A model generated the notes under the pieces. The model searched no databases. It was not told the origin of the DNA and saw nothing but the letters and a program-made list of their open reading frames with translations. Below, piece by piece: positions 38,701 to 49,556 of a stretch of 64,000 bases of DNA. The position numbers and the translations under genes were made by a program. The stretch's first letter is position 1; every line of letters starts with the position of its first letter. The DNA lies in the NCBI RefSeq assembly GCF_029784135.1, contig NC_073746.1:78949704-79013703 (forward strand), in the 5' to 3' direction. This DNA is from Toxorhynchites rutilus septentrionalis. Taxonomy: Eukaryota > Arthropoda > Insecta > Diptera > Culicidae.

Positions 38701-38920
38701 TTGTGAGGTCATATGCCATGTTTAAAGATTCAGAAGAATTCGACCCAATGGTGATGGAAATTTTGATTGGCAAATGATCACTACCGTTGGGGTCCTGGAT
38801 TGACTTTACTTTTGTTACTTTCAAACGCAAAAAATTGCTGTTATTTTTATTGTTGTCGATGGAGAAAAGACAATGCTTAAGAATTATTTCTTTTCGATTA
38901 CCTATTCCCGAAAAAAACAT
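35741..38920 (-). CDS. Non-LTR retrotransposon ORF2-like polyprotein (RT + RNase H), 5'-truncated
   Basis: This protein reverse-transcribes and inserts the element's own RNA. Residues 47-51 (SDHLP) are the tail of the AP-endonuclease domain; the rest of that domain is missing. Reverse transcriptase covers about 310-570: YRPIAMLSCI (331-340), YGFRRGKR (367-374), catalytic Asp in FLDIKGAF (D402), GLPQGSCLSPLLYNF (457-471) and the catalytic pair in LADD (D491, D492). RNase H spans about 775-900, with its four acidic residues in FTDGST (D781), AELAA (E814), VTDSLSS (D838) and NERADSLA (D893). A C-x-C-x8-H-x4-C motif (C992, C994, H1003, C1008) lies near the C terminus. RNase H plus this C-terminal motif point to the I superfamily; the clade is inference. 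The 1059 codons have no stop, so the insertion is fairly young. The first Met is only the frame's first ATG, not a native start. Confidence 0.93.
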   Translation of the reverse strand: MFFSGIGNRKEIILKHCLFSIDNNKNNSNFLRLKVTKVKSIQDPNGSDHLPIKISITIGSNSSESLNMAYDLTRHIDWKKYAGAIALAINSRDGLPPLEEYNFISRLIYNSAVRAQTKPIPGSTIRRRPPNPWWDSQCSKLYQDKSNAFKAFRKRGTPENFQTYLALENQFKNLIKGKKRAYWRNFVGGLSRETSMKKLWKVARNMRNRSSSNESEEYSHRWIFNFARKVCPDSAPVQKVDRGIPQDRCDLDSEFSMVEFSLALLSCNNSAPGSDRIKFNLLKNLPDVAKHRLLNLFNQFLEHNIVPDDWRQVRVIAIKKPGKTASDFNLYRPIAMLSCIRKLLEKMILFRLDRWVETNGLLSDTQYGFRRGKRTNDCLALLSSEIQMAYAEKKQMASVFLDIKGAFGSVSIEVLSDKLHSRGLPPLLNNMLYNLLCEKHLNFSHGDSAVCRVSYMGLPQGSCLSPLLYNFYVSDIDNCLTQNCSLRQLADDGVVSVVGSNESDLQGPLQDTLNNFSTWAIGLGIEFSTEKTEMVVFSRKHRPAKPKLQLLGKPITHAMSFKYLGVWFDSKCTWGAHIRYLSKKCQQRINFLRTITGTWWGAHPEDLIMLYRTTILSVMEYGSFCFQSAAKTHLIKLERIQYLCLRIALGCMPSTHTMSLEVLAGLLPPKDRFNLLALRFFIRCKVMNPLVIGNFEQLIELNFHTGFMSSYHEFISMQVDPSSYIPNRVCFPDYINSSVHFDLSMKQDIHGYSDYQRSRIAPTIFDEKYRGINCDNMYFTDGSTINESTGFGVFNEFFSTSHSLQNPCSVYIAELAAIHWALDSVASRPVELYYIVTDSLSSVEAIRSVRPEKHSPYFLERIRKILSALSRRCYVITFVWVPSHCSIPGNERADSLAKVGAIEGDIYQRQIAFNEFYSLVRKNTIANWQRKWNEDELGRWFHSIIPKVSLNPWFKNLELSRDFIRTFSRLMSNHCSLDALLFRFNLASSNLCVCGQGYRDIEHAVWSCEVYLVARSNLENSLRARGRQPNVPVRDVLARLDLDYMSHIYVFYKAIDLRV

Positions 38921-38969
38921 TTTCCAAAACTTGCAAAGTACAAATACCGTGCGGAAATTGTAGCATTAA

Positions 38970-39186
38970 CCCTCTACAGCCCAAGCCCACCTTTGGACGG
39001 GCTTCACGGATTTTTTTTCCAAATTATTCAGACATTATTTTCAATGTTTACCCCGTCTTTAGAAGATTTTCGTCTCTCACACATACACATTGGTTTATGC
39101 TGGAGTATTTTATGTTGAAAGTCGTAAATTCGAGATAAAAGTGGAATAGGTTTTTTAGATAAATAAAAAACTTGGGTCTTAGAGGG
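38970..39186. mobile_element. piggyBac-like TTAA MITE (217 bp)
   Basis: The ends are CCCTCTACAGCCCAAG and, inverted, CCCTCTAAGACCCAAG. Perfect TTAA lies on both sides (38966-38969, 39187-39190). It has no coding capacity. CCC-starting ends with a TTAA target are typical of the piggyBac superfamily. Confidence 0.87.
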
Positions 39187-39190
39187 TTAA

Positions 39191-40810
39191 GGGCACAATT
39201 GTCATTCAGTTGAATAGAATTTTCATTTGGGTTTTCTTTATGGGTGAGATCGCCCACCGGATCCGGCGGAAGAATATTCACACCAGTAATCCCATTAGAA
39301 TCATTGTTCCACGTACTCATTATTTCCACCAGGTCTTCCACCCTCGAAACTGTACGGACCACCATCACCTAAGGTTACTACGCATTAAGGTTAAAAGTAG
39401 TTTTTCGACATTATTTTCTAGAAAAAAATCGAAACTTACAAGCATTCACAATTCAAAATGCAAAAATACATTAAAAAACGTTCGGAGATCAGATTTGTTG
39501 GTAATGGATCCAGCAGAAAAAAATGTTCGTTCCGGCCAACGTTTGAGTATTCGAACACTCAATTTACCCTTCTATTTTTCCTGTAGGAGGCTTAACCGAA
39601 TGGTTTTTGCTCTACATCACAATATGTGTTCTTTTATCAAGGTAATACTGCAGAGAAGATAACATATTTTTGTATTTTATTTGGTTTACTTTTGGATATT
39701 ACACGTACTTGCTTTAAATAGAATTTATTGCCAAATAAATTCATACAAAATTTAATGGAATTGATGGTAAGTAATAACTAATGAACTAAGCTATCATTTG
39801 ATGCCAACAATTAGCATTTGGTTGCTTTCCAAAGCTATGAAAAAATTATCAAGTATTATCAAGTTCAATTTTTCGAAAGATCGGCACGATACGGGTTAAG
39901 AAAATATTAAGATCACAAGCCTGCGTTCATCGTGTTGTTGCTTAGTCGATTTATAACCTTAGTTTTGCTGGTAAACTAATCAGAATAAAGGGTTGCGAAA
40001 AAATAGTATCAATAAGAAAAAAAGAGCCATCGAAGCGCCGGAAATGCGAGCGAACCTTTTTGTTGTTCACCAATCCTGTCGAGCAGTGGTTTTCAAATGT
40101 GTTCCGCGGGAAATTTGTGCTCCGCGAAGTTATAGCAAATGTTTTCACTTGAAAATCCACGTTGAAAAAACAAAATTTTTCAATTTAATTTTACGGGGTG
40201 GGGGCATAGTGGTCACCCTAAGGAATATGTCCATTTCCAGCGTCCACATACCGCTACAATTCCCGTTTTTCTAAGAATATTATAGTTCAACTCATTGTTG
40301 TTCAAGATAGCATACGGCTTTTGCTAAAAAAAATTCAAAATAGTACATTTTTCATCATTAGAAAAAAAAAAAGGTGAAAAATAGAACTTTTTTTTTGCTT
40401 GGAGGTAAAGTGGGACAGACTTAAGCGTTTTTTTCGTCCTAATTTGTTTAAATCATATTCGATATAGTAGGTACATGTATGAAATAAGCTTGGTCTATTC
40501 ACCTGGAGTCTCAATTCAAATTTCATCAAAAACGTTGTAAGAAACACATAACGTACCGCATAATGAGGCTTGATTTAGTTGGAGTGGCATATTTTTCCAG
40601 GGTCAAAGCCACAAAAGGAACCTCTTCAAGAGCAGAATGTCATGAGGTATATTAGTTTTAGTAAACATAACATTGTAAGTCGTTATGCACCTATGACCAA
40701 GTACGGAAAAGTTCATTCGCTCATTTCTCCACACCTTTCATGGCTATCGAGAGAGCAATTTCTGTTTTTATTTATATTTCGTCATGCGACAGCTCTACTG
40801 ATGTACAGGG
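39191..40810. other. AT-rich spacer, no gene
   Basis: Open stretches such as 39210-39662 lack any known motif. Nothing else is recognised. Confidence 0.35.
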
Positions 40811-40814
40811 TGAC

Positions 40815-40915
40815 TTCTTTGTTGACATTTTTTACTCATATACCTAATATGGGCCCCCCAAGTACAATTGGAGTCGAACGAAACCCCAAGATTGTTTGAT
40901 GATCACATGTTAGTG
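40815..40915 (-). pseudogene. Small relic of the same I-group LINE
   Basis: The 100 bases including ATACCTAATATGGGCCCCCC match 37155-37260 inside the 1059-codon frame at high similarity and then stop matching. It is a short, separate, older or truncated copy of the RT-connection region. Confidence 0.7.
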
Positions 40916-41319
40916 ATTTGTTAGAGCTACAAATGAACAGTGTACGAAGAGTTGACAATAGGAAGGACGCATTGTTTTACATGAAAAGTTGAGGCAGCAA
41001 CATTCCGTCGACGGAGAGATATAATCGATTTGTGGAAAGCCAAATGTCATGAAACCTTTTAAGTATATCGATCCAAATGGGAAATTGAGGAGTAAATTAA
41101 CCCATAAAGCGTCGTCATGTTCAATGGTTGACTGCATGACTTATCTAGAGAATTGCAATACTGTTTCGCACACAACATTAAGGAGATGAAATGGACGAAA
41201 TGAACGATAATGAAAATAGATCCAGCGAACGAAGTCTCAGTGTACAAGAAACGGCAGAAAATGGAGTATGCTTGGAAAATTGTGCTTTGCAAAATTGTGA
41301 GTGAATTGCTGGATTGCTA
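40916..41319. other. Spacer, no gene
   Basis: No motif recognised. It may include more decayed Gypsy sequence upstream of the readable part, but I cannot show it. Confidence 0.3.
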
Positions 41320-41595
41320 TTCACCGTACTCCGGGCCAGTGATTAACGTTTATTAAATGCGTAGACCAGGACAAATACCCCATGTTTGACAGCGAGGCAC
41401 CCTTGCCAAAGCTGGCTGGAGCCTATTTCTTCATATCCATCCATCTGTATAATGGATAGGTTATCATCAGATTCACCAAAATTTCACAGCTTTCTCTACC
41501 ACTGACAGGCAATATCGTTTTCTGAGAATGCCCTTTGGGCTAACGACATCCAATGAACAAAATAGTGGAGGTGCTAAAAAGAAGAACACCTACAT
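41320..41595 (+). pseudogene. Ty3/Gypsy LTR retrotransposon pol relic, part 1
   Basis: A reverse-transcriptase fragment is readable: DKYPMF near 41370, then KLAGAYFFISIHLYNG, and RFLRMPFGLTTSNEQ near 41512. These match the Ty3/Gypsy RT blocks (the YP.P, F..IDL and LPFGL motifs), with in-frame stops and lost key residues (the first catalytic Asp, normally D in IDL, is His here). It continues after the hAT MITE at 42267 in the same frame. No LTRs or other domains are seen. Confidence 0.82.
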
Positions 41596-42266
41596 TAGGG
41601 TGCCAATGAAAATGGTCATCTCTAATTTCAAAAAGTTACATCAGAAAAAATGTTCACCACCTCGAAAAAACACCCTATGCCAAATATCAGCTCAATCGGA
41701 CTTAAGGGAGAGTGGCGCAAAGCGGTCAAAGTTTGAGTTTTTTGAAAATCGAAAAATCATCCAAGGGGGGAGTAAAGGAAAGCGGGGTTTCCGAAAAAAA
41801 AAATGTTTTTGTTGCCAAATGTCTTAAAATTGCATGAAACATCGAGATATAGTGTCATTTCGAAAAAAAAAATTATCAAAAATCGACATTCCACAACAGG
41901 TTCCGAATGAAGAATCGAGATATTTATTTTTATTGATTCTTAAAATCATACGTTTCGTACTCCGAAAAAGTCCCAGAGCGTCGATTTTTGTTAAATTTTT
42001 TTTTTCGAAATGACACTAGATCTCGACGTTTCATGCAATTTAAAGACATTTGGCATCAACAATTTTTTTCGAAAACCCCGATTTACTGGTGTTTTTTCGA
42101 TTTTCATGAAACTCAAACTTTGACCGTTTTGCGCCACTCTACCTTAAGTCCGATTGAGCTGATATTTGGCATAGGGTGTTTTTTTCGAGTTGGTAAACAT
42201 TTTGTATAGGGTAACTTTTTTTAAATTTGAGGGTCGATTTTTTCACATACATTCATTGGCACCCTA
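41596..42266. mobile_element. hAT foldback MITE inserted in the Gypsy relic (671 bp)
   Basis: The ends are TAGGGTGCCAATGA and its inverse, with a perfect 8-bp target duplication ACCTACAT at 41588-41595 and 42267-42274. The arms are long, about 300 bases each. For example, GCCACTCT..CTTAAGTCCGAT on the right mirrors ATCGGACTTAAG..AGAGTGGC on the left. Removing it with one duplication restores the Gypsy reading frame. Confidence 0.92.
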
Positions 42267-42394
42267 ACCTACATCAATGATCAGACTCTACCAGGTCGAT
42301 ATGAAGAAGGGTTGTTGGAAAGGCTTGGAAAAGCATTGACGGTCCATCAAAACGAAGATTCCACAATTAATTTGCAAAAAGCCAGAAAAATCTA
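42267..42394 (+). pseudogene. Ty3/Gypsy pol relic, part 2
   Basis: Continues the RT frame: a YIND in place of the catalytic YxDD box is formed across the hAT insertion, followed by GRYEEGLLERLGKAL, the family's EEH..L segment. It ends at codon TAC, which is split by the TA target of the next insertion (42393-42394). Confidence 0.75.
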
Positions 42395-45300
42395 CCGATT
42401 TGCCTCATATTCCGAACACTTAAGCTGTTTAAGACACTGTTTAAGAGCCATCAATCTTAAACAGTGTCTCATTACTTAAAATGGTACTCTTTCGCGAAAT
42501 TAATTTGATTTTTGGATACAATGGAGCCTTCTTTTTCATTCGACTACAATAAAATTGATTTACAAATACATATTTATGGTGAAAAACTAAAAATATGTTT
42601 AATCACTTTTGTCTCAAATTCCGAACACCATTTTTGTCACTGAGTCATATTCCGAACTCTTTTGTCTCAAATTCCGAACAGCAACTGGACCGATTCATAT
42701 GATCGATATATCAAATTAAAGTAAATTAGTTATTCTTTTATGAAAAAAAAATTATGCTCGCAAAAAATTGGATTTTGTTTTTGTAATTATTGATTGTAAC
42801 GATGCTGGTTTTTTTACGGAATTAGCTAACGCAAACATTTTATCATTCGTTTTGAGTGTCACTTTCTTGCAAATGTCTAATATTATGAATTTTAGGCTGT
42901 ATCGATACCTGTAAATGATGTCTACATTAAGCATATACCTCGAAGAATATCTGTGTTTTCATTGTTCAATAATTTCAAACATAAAAGTCTATTGAAGGGC
43001 CTAGCCGAGTAAGGGAGTAAAAAGTGCCCCCAAACCAAATCACTAGCTGTATGGCAAATATTGTATAGTATATTAAATTAGAATAACTTTGTATAATAAT
43101 AATTTTGTAAATTTTGACGGTTTATTTGAACCCCTATGTGGATCATAGGATCTATAGTAAAAAAAAGGACTTTTTCAATTATTTCACGCCATCCTCAAAA
43201 GCTTCGAGATAAAAATTTTAAAAAAATACTGAATGTGCATCTTACTACGATGTATCAAGAAAAATTATTAAAAAAATTCATCAAAAATTTAAGTACTAAG
43301 AAAATTTTTTTTTTTTGTGATTTAGAGATTCAGCACTACTCTAATTCATATTTAAACGTGTTCCTACAGCTTTTCTAGATATGTGTGGTTTTTTCAGATT
43401 TTTTCAGACAATCCTAACAAGCTTTTCGGGTTCCGACAGCCTCTCCCTGAATAATGGAGACGAACAAAGTGCTGGACAGAATAAAGTTTATTCAGGTGAA
43501 CCTTCATCACGCCAAGGGAGCAAGCAGCGTCCTATGCAGAAGGTTCATTCACGAAACTTTGGATGTGGCTCTTATTCAAGAGCCTTGGTTCTATAATTCT
43601 AGGATTCGAGGAATCTCTACACAAAAATGTAAGCTTCTCTATGAATGCACACAAACTGCACCAAGAGCAGCAATTCTTATACGGTATAACATTAGGTATG
43701 TACCGATCACAGAATTTATCAACCGTGACATCGTGGCAATACAATTGGAGGTTCCAACGACCCGAGGGAAAACCGTTATCATCGTTGCTTCAGCATATTT
43801 CCCAGGAGACAACGTTGAAGTTCCTCCATTTGAAGTTGCTATGCTAATACAACATTGTAGATAAAATAACAAACAATTCATCATAGGATGTGACGCAAAT
43901 GCCCACCATACGGTCTGGGGCAGTAGCGACATCAATGTTAGAGGTGAATGTTTGCTTGAATATTTAATGCCAAATTATATTAACATTTGTAACCAAGGAA
44001 ACGACCCAACATTTGTTAACTCTATTAGACAAGAAGTTCTTGATCTAACACTCTGCAATTCAAAGCTATCAGATAAGATAAAAAATTAACATGTGTCAAA
44101 TGAAGAATCTGTATCTGATCATAAACATATAATGTTTAATTATAAATCTGGTGATCTTTTGATCGAACAATTCAGAGATTCGAGAAAAACAAATTGGGAT
44201 ATTTATCATTCCAAACTTCAGGAGAAAATTTTGATATCAGTGGAAAGTATTTCTTCCACTGAACAGCTTGAAATAGTTTCATCAGAATTTGAAACCAATA
44301 TTAAATCCACATTCCAAGAGAACTGTCCACTGAAGAACAAAACTTCAAGTAACGATGCATCTTGGTGGAACAAAAAACTTGAAAGGCTTAGAAAATTGTC
44401 TAGAAAACTTTTCAACAAAGCAAAAATTACCTCTGATTGGACAGATTACAAAAACTGTCTAACAGAATATAACAAAGAAATCCGTAAATCTAAGAGAAGG
44501 GATTGGAAGTTCACCTGTGAACAGGTAGAAAGTTTACCTGTTGTAGCAAGACTTCATAAAGCCCTTTCTAAGGATCATACCAACGGACTTGGTAGTCTGA
44601 AAAAAGGAAATGGAAACACACTTCGTAGGCTCAATCCAATTGATTTCTGTACACGCACAGGTCTTCAACACAGCTCAATCTTGTCTAATCAGAGACGAGA
44701 ATAGAGCTAATGAATTGGCTAGGGCTGTCTTCACGAAGTCAAGGGTTGAATGGGCAGTGGATTCCTTGAAGCCCTTTAAATTTCCAGGACCAGACGGGAT
44801 TTATCCGGTGCTGTTACAAAAAAGCAAGGATTTCACTGTCCCTCTTCTAACGGAGATATTTAGAGCTAGTATGGTACTAAGCTACATTCCTAGTAAATGG
44901 CGAGAAGTCCGGGTTATATTTATTCCCAAGGCTGGCAAAAGTGACAGGACGACTCCCAAAGCATATAGACCAATTAGTCTAACAGCTGTCATCTTAAAAA
45001 TGATGATAAAGGTCATTGATCTCCATATCAAATCATCAGCAAATTTCAATTAGCCTACCTATTTGCAATCAACTGAAACAGCTCTTCACACATAAATTTC
45101 AAAAATAGAGAAGTCTTTTGATGCTAAAGAAATCTCACTTACAGCTTTTCTTGATATTGAAGGAGCATTTGACAATGCATCCTACAACTCTATAAATAAA
45201 GCTATGAAAAAATGTAATTTTGACATGTGCATCTCCAACTGGATACATGCCATGCTAACCAACCGACTAATAACAGCTAAGTTAGGAGGATCTACTCTAA

Positions 45301-45572
45301 CAACGAAACCAACTAGAGGTTGCCCTCAAGGAGGAGTTCTGTCTCCTCTGTTGTGGACCCTAGTTGTCGACGATCTTCTTAATAACCTAGCTAATTAAGA
45401 ATACGAAGTCATTGGTTTTTCTGATGACATAATCATCTTAGTGAGGGGTAAATGTGAGTATACTGTGAATACGAACAGCCCTTAACTACACACTCAAATG
45501 GTGCAACTTGGAAGGACTTAGTGTTAATCTTTCAAAAACAGTCATAATTCCATTTACCAGAAAAAGAAAGTA

Positions 45573-46862
45573 ACGGGTGTTCAATAAAAAATGAAATTTT
45601 TTTCAATATCATTCAGTAACTCAAATAAAAAGCGTAAAATTTTCTTTCTCCAAGAAAATTGCTCTTTGGGCTCCCTAGAAACAGTAGGCGTGTTTGGTTT
45701 TGCTAGTTTGAATTTAGTCAAAGCAAAGATGGCGTCGAAACAGCACGTGCTCCGCGAACGCATTGTACGGTTCTTCGAAACGCATTTCCAGCAAGGACAA
45801 AAGTTCACGGTGGCACATTTTAAGGAAGAAAATGTACCTGTCAGTACGGTATATCGTATCCTGGGTTCCCTGAACGTAGAGCGGAAGGTCGGAAGTGGTC
45901 GTCCAGTGACGATAATGACGAAGCAGAGGAAGACATCGTTAAAGAAGCTGTTTGACAACAAGGACGCAACCAGCCTGCGTGATGCCGGTCGGAAATATGG
46001 CTGCTCCCACGTATTGATCCATTGGACCCTCAAGATGGAAGGAATCGTCTGCAGGAAGAAGACGAGGTCGCCGGAGTACACGGAGGAGCAGATTGAGACG
46101 GTTAAATCACAGTGTCGGTGGATGACCAAAAAATACCGCGGGACGTCTTTCGTTCTGGACGACGAAAGCTATTTTCCGCTGTCCAAAACGCATATTCCAG
46201 GAAATGATAATTACTACTCCAGCGACAAGTCATCCACACCGCCTGAAGTGAAATACAAGTTCAAGCTCAAGTTTGAAAAAAAGGTTTGTTGTACATCGCC
46301 ATTTTCGACCGGGGCATTTCAAAGCCTTGGTTTAAGCCGAGCGGTCTGGCAATCAACCAACAAATCTATCGAGAAGAGTGCCTCGATAAAATCCTGCTGC
46401 CGTTCCTGAACGAGCATCACGCGGATGGGAAGTACGTCTTCTGGCCGGACAAGGCGTCTTCCCATTACGCCAAGAAAACGCTGGCGTATCTTGAGGAGAA
46501 AAAGATACCGTTCGTGCCGAAAGATCGTAACCCAACAAACTTGCCCCAGTACCGCCCAATAGAGGATTTCTTTGGCTCACTCAGTGCCTTAGTGTATAAA
46601 AACAATTGGAGGGCCAAGGACACGAAGCAACTGACTACAAGAATCCGGAATTGAATCCGGAAAATGGACGTAAGTGTCGTACAACGTTCTTGTGAGAGCA
46701 TCGCGACAAAGTTGCATCGAACAGCAGACCACGGCCCTTACTCAAACAAACACGTTTTTTTGAAGAAAACACATTATGTTATTAATAAAAAATACTGAAA
46801 TCGATGAAAAAAAACTTTTTATATGTGATCGAAAAAAATCTCATTTTTTATTTAACACCCGT
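45573..46862 (+). mobile_element. ITmD37E-type mariner (1290 bp) inserted in the LINE
   Basis: The inverted ends are ACGGGTGTTCAATAAAAAAT and, reversed, ACGGGTGTTAAATAAAAAAT. TA target duplications lie at 45571-45572 and 46863-46864. The LINE sequence continues on both sides. Length, ends and target are standard for Tc1/mariner elements. Confidence 0.93.
45729..46798 (+). pseudogene. DD37E mariner transposase, frameshifted
   Basis: The transposase cuts and pastes its own element. I take ATG 45729 because MASKQHVLRERIVRFFETHF starts the DNA-binding helix-turn-helix region. The catalytic triad is visible: Asp in VLDDESYF, Asp in FWPDKASSHY and Glu in YRPIEDFFG. Exactly 37 residues separate the second Asp from the Glu, the DD37E signature described from mosquitoes. 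A frameshift near an A7 run at 46278-46284 moves the second half to another frame. A TGA at 46652-46654 precedes a readable C terminus that would end at 46798. It is therefore not functional, but the damage is light. Confidence 0.92.
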
Positions 46863-48445
46863 TATAAGATTCCACCTCTTAGATTGGGAGGTGTACAATT
46901 GGAGCTTTCAAAACGAACCAAATATTTAGGTGTCATGCTTGACCAAAAACTAAATTGGAACGACCAACTGGAGTATGTAATATCTAAAGCCCAGACTGCT
47001 CTCTGGAGTTGTAGTATTATATTCGGGAAAAAGTGGGGACTAAAACCGAGAAAGATTCACTGGATTTACTCGGCAATTGTGAGACCCAGACTAACATATG
47101 CTTCGCTAGTGTGGTGGCCTAAAACTACACAAAGCTCAGAAAAAGCTCGATAAACTACAACGTCTGGCATGCTTATCAACAACTGGTGCAATGCCTAGCG
47201 CACCTTCCAAAGCCCTAGATGCTCTGCTATACCTTCTACCCTTGCACCAATATGTGCAACTCGAAGCGGAAAAAGGTGCTCTTAGGCTGAAACGTATAAA
47301 ACATTTTCTAGAAGGAGACCTCACAGGGCATTTACAAATCCTGAAAGATTTCCAACTGAACACTATAGTAAGCATGAATGAAGACTGGATGGAAACAAAG
47401 ACTAACTTCAGTGTTGCCTTCAAAGTGATTGAATTCAATCGCAACGAATGGGAAGAAGGTGGTCCCAAAACTCGTCCAGGATCACTCTTGTTTTATACCG
47501 ATGGATCTAAAATTGGTAAATCTACGGGAGCTGGTATCACTGGACCAGGAATCGACATGTCAATTCCAATGGGACAGTGGCCTACAGTTTTTCAAGCAGA
47601 AATACAAGCTATTCTAACATGTACAAATATTTGTTTCACTAGAAAATACAGGTATGCCAATATCTGTATCTTCCCAGATAGCCAAGCAGCTCTTAATGCA
47701 GTAAAAGCATACACATGTCAGTTAAAGCTAATTAGTTTGGGAATGTATTTTATCCTTAAAACAACTAGCTGCTACTAACGAAGTTAACCTATACTGGGTG
47801 CCTGGTCACTGCGGTATAGAAGGTAATGAAAAAGCCGATCTCTTAGCAAGATTAGGATCTTCAACTAAATTCGTCGGGCCTGACCCATTTTGTGGATTAT
47901 CTACATCATGCATGAAATCGGAACCTAGGAAATATCAATGATTGAAGCCAACTGGAGGGCTCTATCAACACCAAGACAATCCAAATTATTCATTACACCT
48001 TGTAACAGAATAACACGCAACCTACTCAGCTTGAATAAGGCAGATTTGAGTACATTAACCGGTCTATTGACCGGACACTGCCCGAGCAGGTATCACCTTA
48101 AAAAAATCGGAAAACTGGCAGATGATAACTGTCGTTTCTGCAATTTCGAAGCTGAGACTTCGGAACATTTACTGTGTCAATGCAGTACACTAATTCAGCG
48201 AAGACTGCGAATTCTTGGAAAGGGCATTCTTATGCCTAACGAGATTTGGTCTGCTGAACCAAAACAGGTAAGGAACTTCATAAAGGAAGTCATACCTTCG
48301 TGGGGGGATATGCAAAGTCCTGGTGCGACTATCACTTATTCCCTGAGTGATGGAACGAACTGGCACTGCATACATAGCAAACTGGAGTGCACTACAATAG
48401 ATCAAACTAATGGTCGCAGTGGTACTATGCTCCTACAGAAGAAGA

Positions 48446-48793
48446 ACCAAATCACCCGCTGTATGAAAAATATTGTATAGGGTACTAAATAAAACATTTT
48501 GACAGTAGTACCATATATTTGAGTCCATTCGTGCCATTGTCAATAGCTTTGAGACAAAAATATTGAAAAAAAATACTGAAAGTACATCTTACTAAGGTGT
48601 ATCGATAAATATCTTCAAACTATTTTTCCATCAAAAAATAGAATCATAAAAAAAGTATATATGCAGTACAAAAATTTTGTATATATTTTTTGGCATTTCG
48701 AAATTTTGAAAAAATATAACTTTGAGACCCATATTTCCATACAGCTGGTGATTTGGTTTGGGGGACGTTTTACTCTCTTACCCAGCCAGACCC
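48446..48793. mobile_element. Second, truncated copy of the long-TIR family
   Basis: The left part, from AACCAAATCAC and AAATATTGTATAG, matches bases 43034-43070 of the left arm but lacks the first 34 bases. The right end is the inverse of GGGTCTGGCTGGGTAAGAGA. So it is a short member of the family lying between the LINE 3' end and the right arm of the larger one. The last few codons of the preceding open frame (NQITRCMKNIV) are this MITE, not LINE. Confidence 0.72.
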
Positions 48794-49167
48794 TTGGGAA
48801 ATATTAACAAAAATGTTGTACCGCGCAACACTGAAAAAAATCACAAATATCTAGAAAAGCCGTAGGAACACATTTAAATATGAATTAGAATAGTACTGAA
48901 TATCTAAAGAAAAAAAAATATTCAAAATTTCAATATTTTTTTTAGTACTTAAATTTTTGATGAATTTTTTTTTGATAATTTTTCATTGATACACCGTAGT
49001 AAGATGCACATTCAGTTTCTTTTTCATTTTTTATCTCGAAGCTTTTGAGGATGGCGTGAAATAATTGAAAAAGTACTTTTTTCACTATTGATCCTATGTT
49101 AAATCACATAGGGGTTCAAATAAACCGCCAAAATTTCTTATTTAATATCCTATACAATATTTACCAT

Positions 49168-49444
49168 TTTTCTTCTTCTTCTTCAATGGCACTAACGTTC
49201 CTAGAGGAACTTCGCCGTCTCAAGGTAGTATTACTTGCGTCATTTTTATTAGTACTTAGTTGAGATTTCTATGCCAAATAACACGCCTTGAATGCATTCT
49301 GAGTGGCAAGCTCTAGAATACGCGTGATCACAGTGCAAGTCGGAGGAAATTTCTTTGACGAAAAATTCCCCCGACCAGAACGGGAATCGAACCCGAACAC
49401 CCGGCATGTTAGTTATGACGCTAACCACTCGGCCAAGGGAGCAC
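49168..49444 (-). mobile_element. Feilai-like tRNA-derived SINE (277 bp)
   Basis: On the minus strand it starts with a tRNA-like region, A-box TGGCCGAGTGG and B-box GGTTCGATTCC. A conserved non-tRNA body follows, and it ends in a GAA triplet run. A perfect 13-bp target duplication, CAATATTTACCAT, lies at 49155-49167 and 49445-49457. The tRNA head, unrelated body and triplet tail match the published description of Aedes Feilai SINEs. It sits in the right arm of the foldback element. Confidence 0.9.
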
Positions 49445-49556
49445 CAATATTTACCATACAGTTGGTGATTTGGCTTGGGGGCACTTTTTACTCCCTTACC
49501 CGGCCAGGCCCTTTACATTTAAAAATGAAGTGCTCGGAATATGAGACAAAACGGTA

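Larger units (their letters stand above)
43454..48445 (+). pseudogene. LOA-like non-LTR retrotransposon, decayed
   Basis: Domain order is intact but interrupted. AP-endonuclease: KFIQVNLHHAKGA, then ALIQEPW, and after a TAA at 43862-43864, GCDANAHHTVWGS and SDHKH near 44110. Reverse transcriptase: FPGPDGIYPVLLQK, YRPISLT near 44965, FLDIEGAFDNA near 45155, GCPQGGVLSPLLW near 45320 and FSDDIIIL near 45418. A mariner sits just after the RT core (45573-46862). RNase H follows: YTDGSKI near 47497, AEIQAIL, FPDSQAAL, then WVPGHCGIEGNEKADLLA near 47797. The C terminus has CRFCNFEAETSEHLLCQC. Several stops and frameshifts are present. RNase H plus this terminal zinc motif favour the LOA clade (Lian type) by knowledge of the family. 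The 3' end is approximate, as it abuts the 48446 MITE. Confidence 0.9.
42997..49511. mobile_element. Long-TIR foldback element containing a LINE, a MITE and a SINE
   Basis: The left arm (42997-43398) begins GGGCCTAGCCGAGTAAGGGA. The right arm (about 48836-49511) ends with the inverse of GGGCCTGGCCGGGTAAGGGA. The arms match for about 390 bases once the right-arm SINE is removed; shared landmarks include CATCCTCAAAAGCTTCGAGA and TTCATATTTAAA.GTGTTCCTAC. No clear target duplication was found in the disrupted host element. The superfamily is unknown. Confidence 0.78.
42395..49554 (-). mobile_element. TA-flanked element copy C, split by later insertions
   Basis: The left end CCGATTTGCCTCATATTCC follows TA at 42393-42394. 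The right end ATGAGACAAAACGG is followed by TA at 49555-49556. The orientation is opposite to copies A and B. Bases 42395-42996 contain the subterminal TTCGGAAT motifs and one tandem-unit fragment; 49512-49554 hold the other end. Everything between is later insertion. The host Gypsy frame resumes exactly at the right-hand TA. Confidence 0.85.

Noticed and set aside
48446..48480. C-terminal codons of the LOA-like protein
   Set aside because: These bases match the left arm of the long-TIR MITE family (43034-43070), so the open frame merely runs into a MITE.
49380..49444. tRNA gene on the minus strand
   Set aside because: The tRNA-like head belongs to a 277-bp SINE bounded by a 13-bp duplication.
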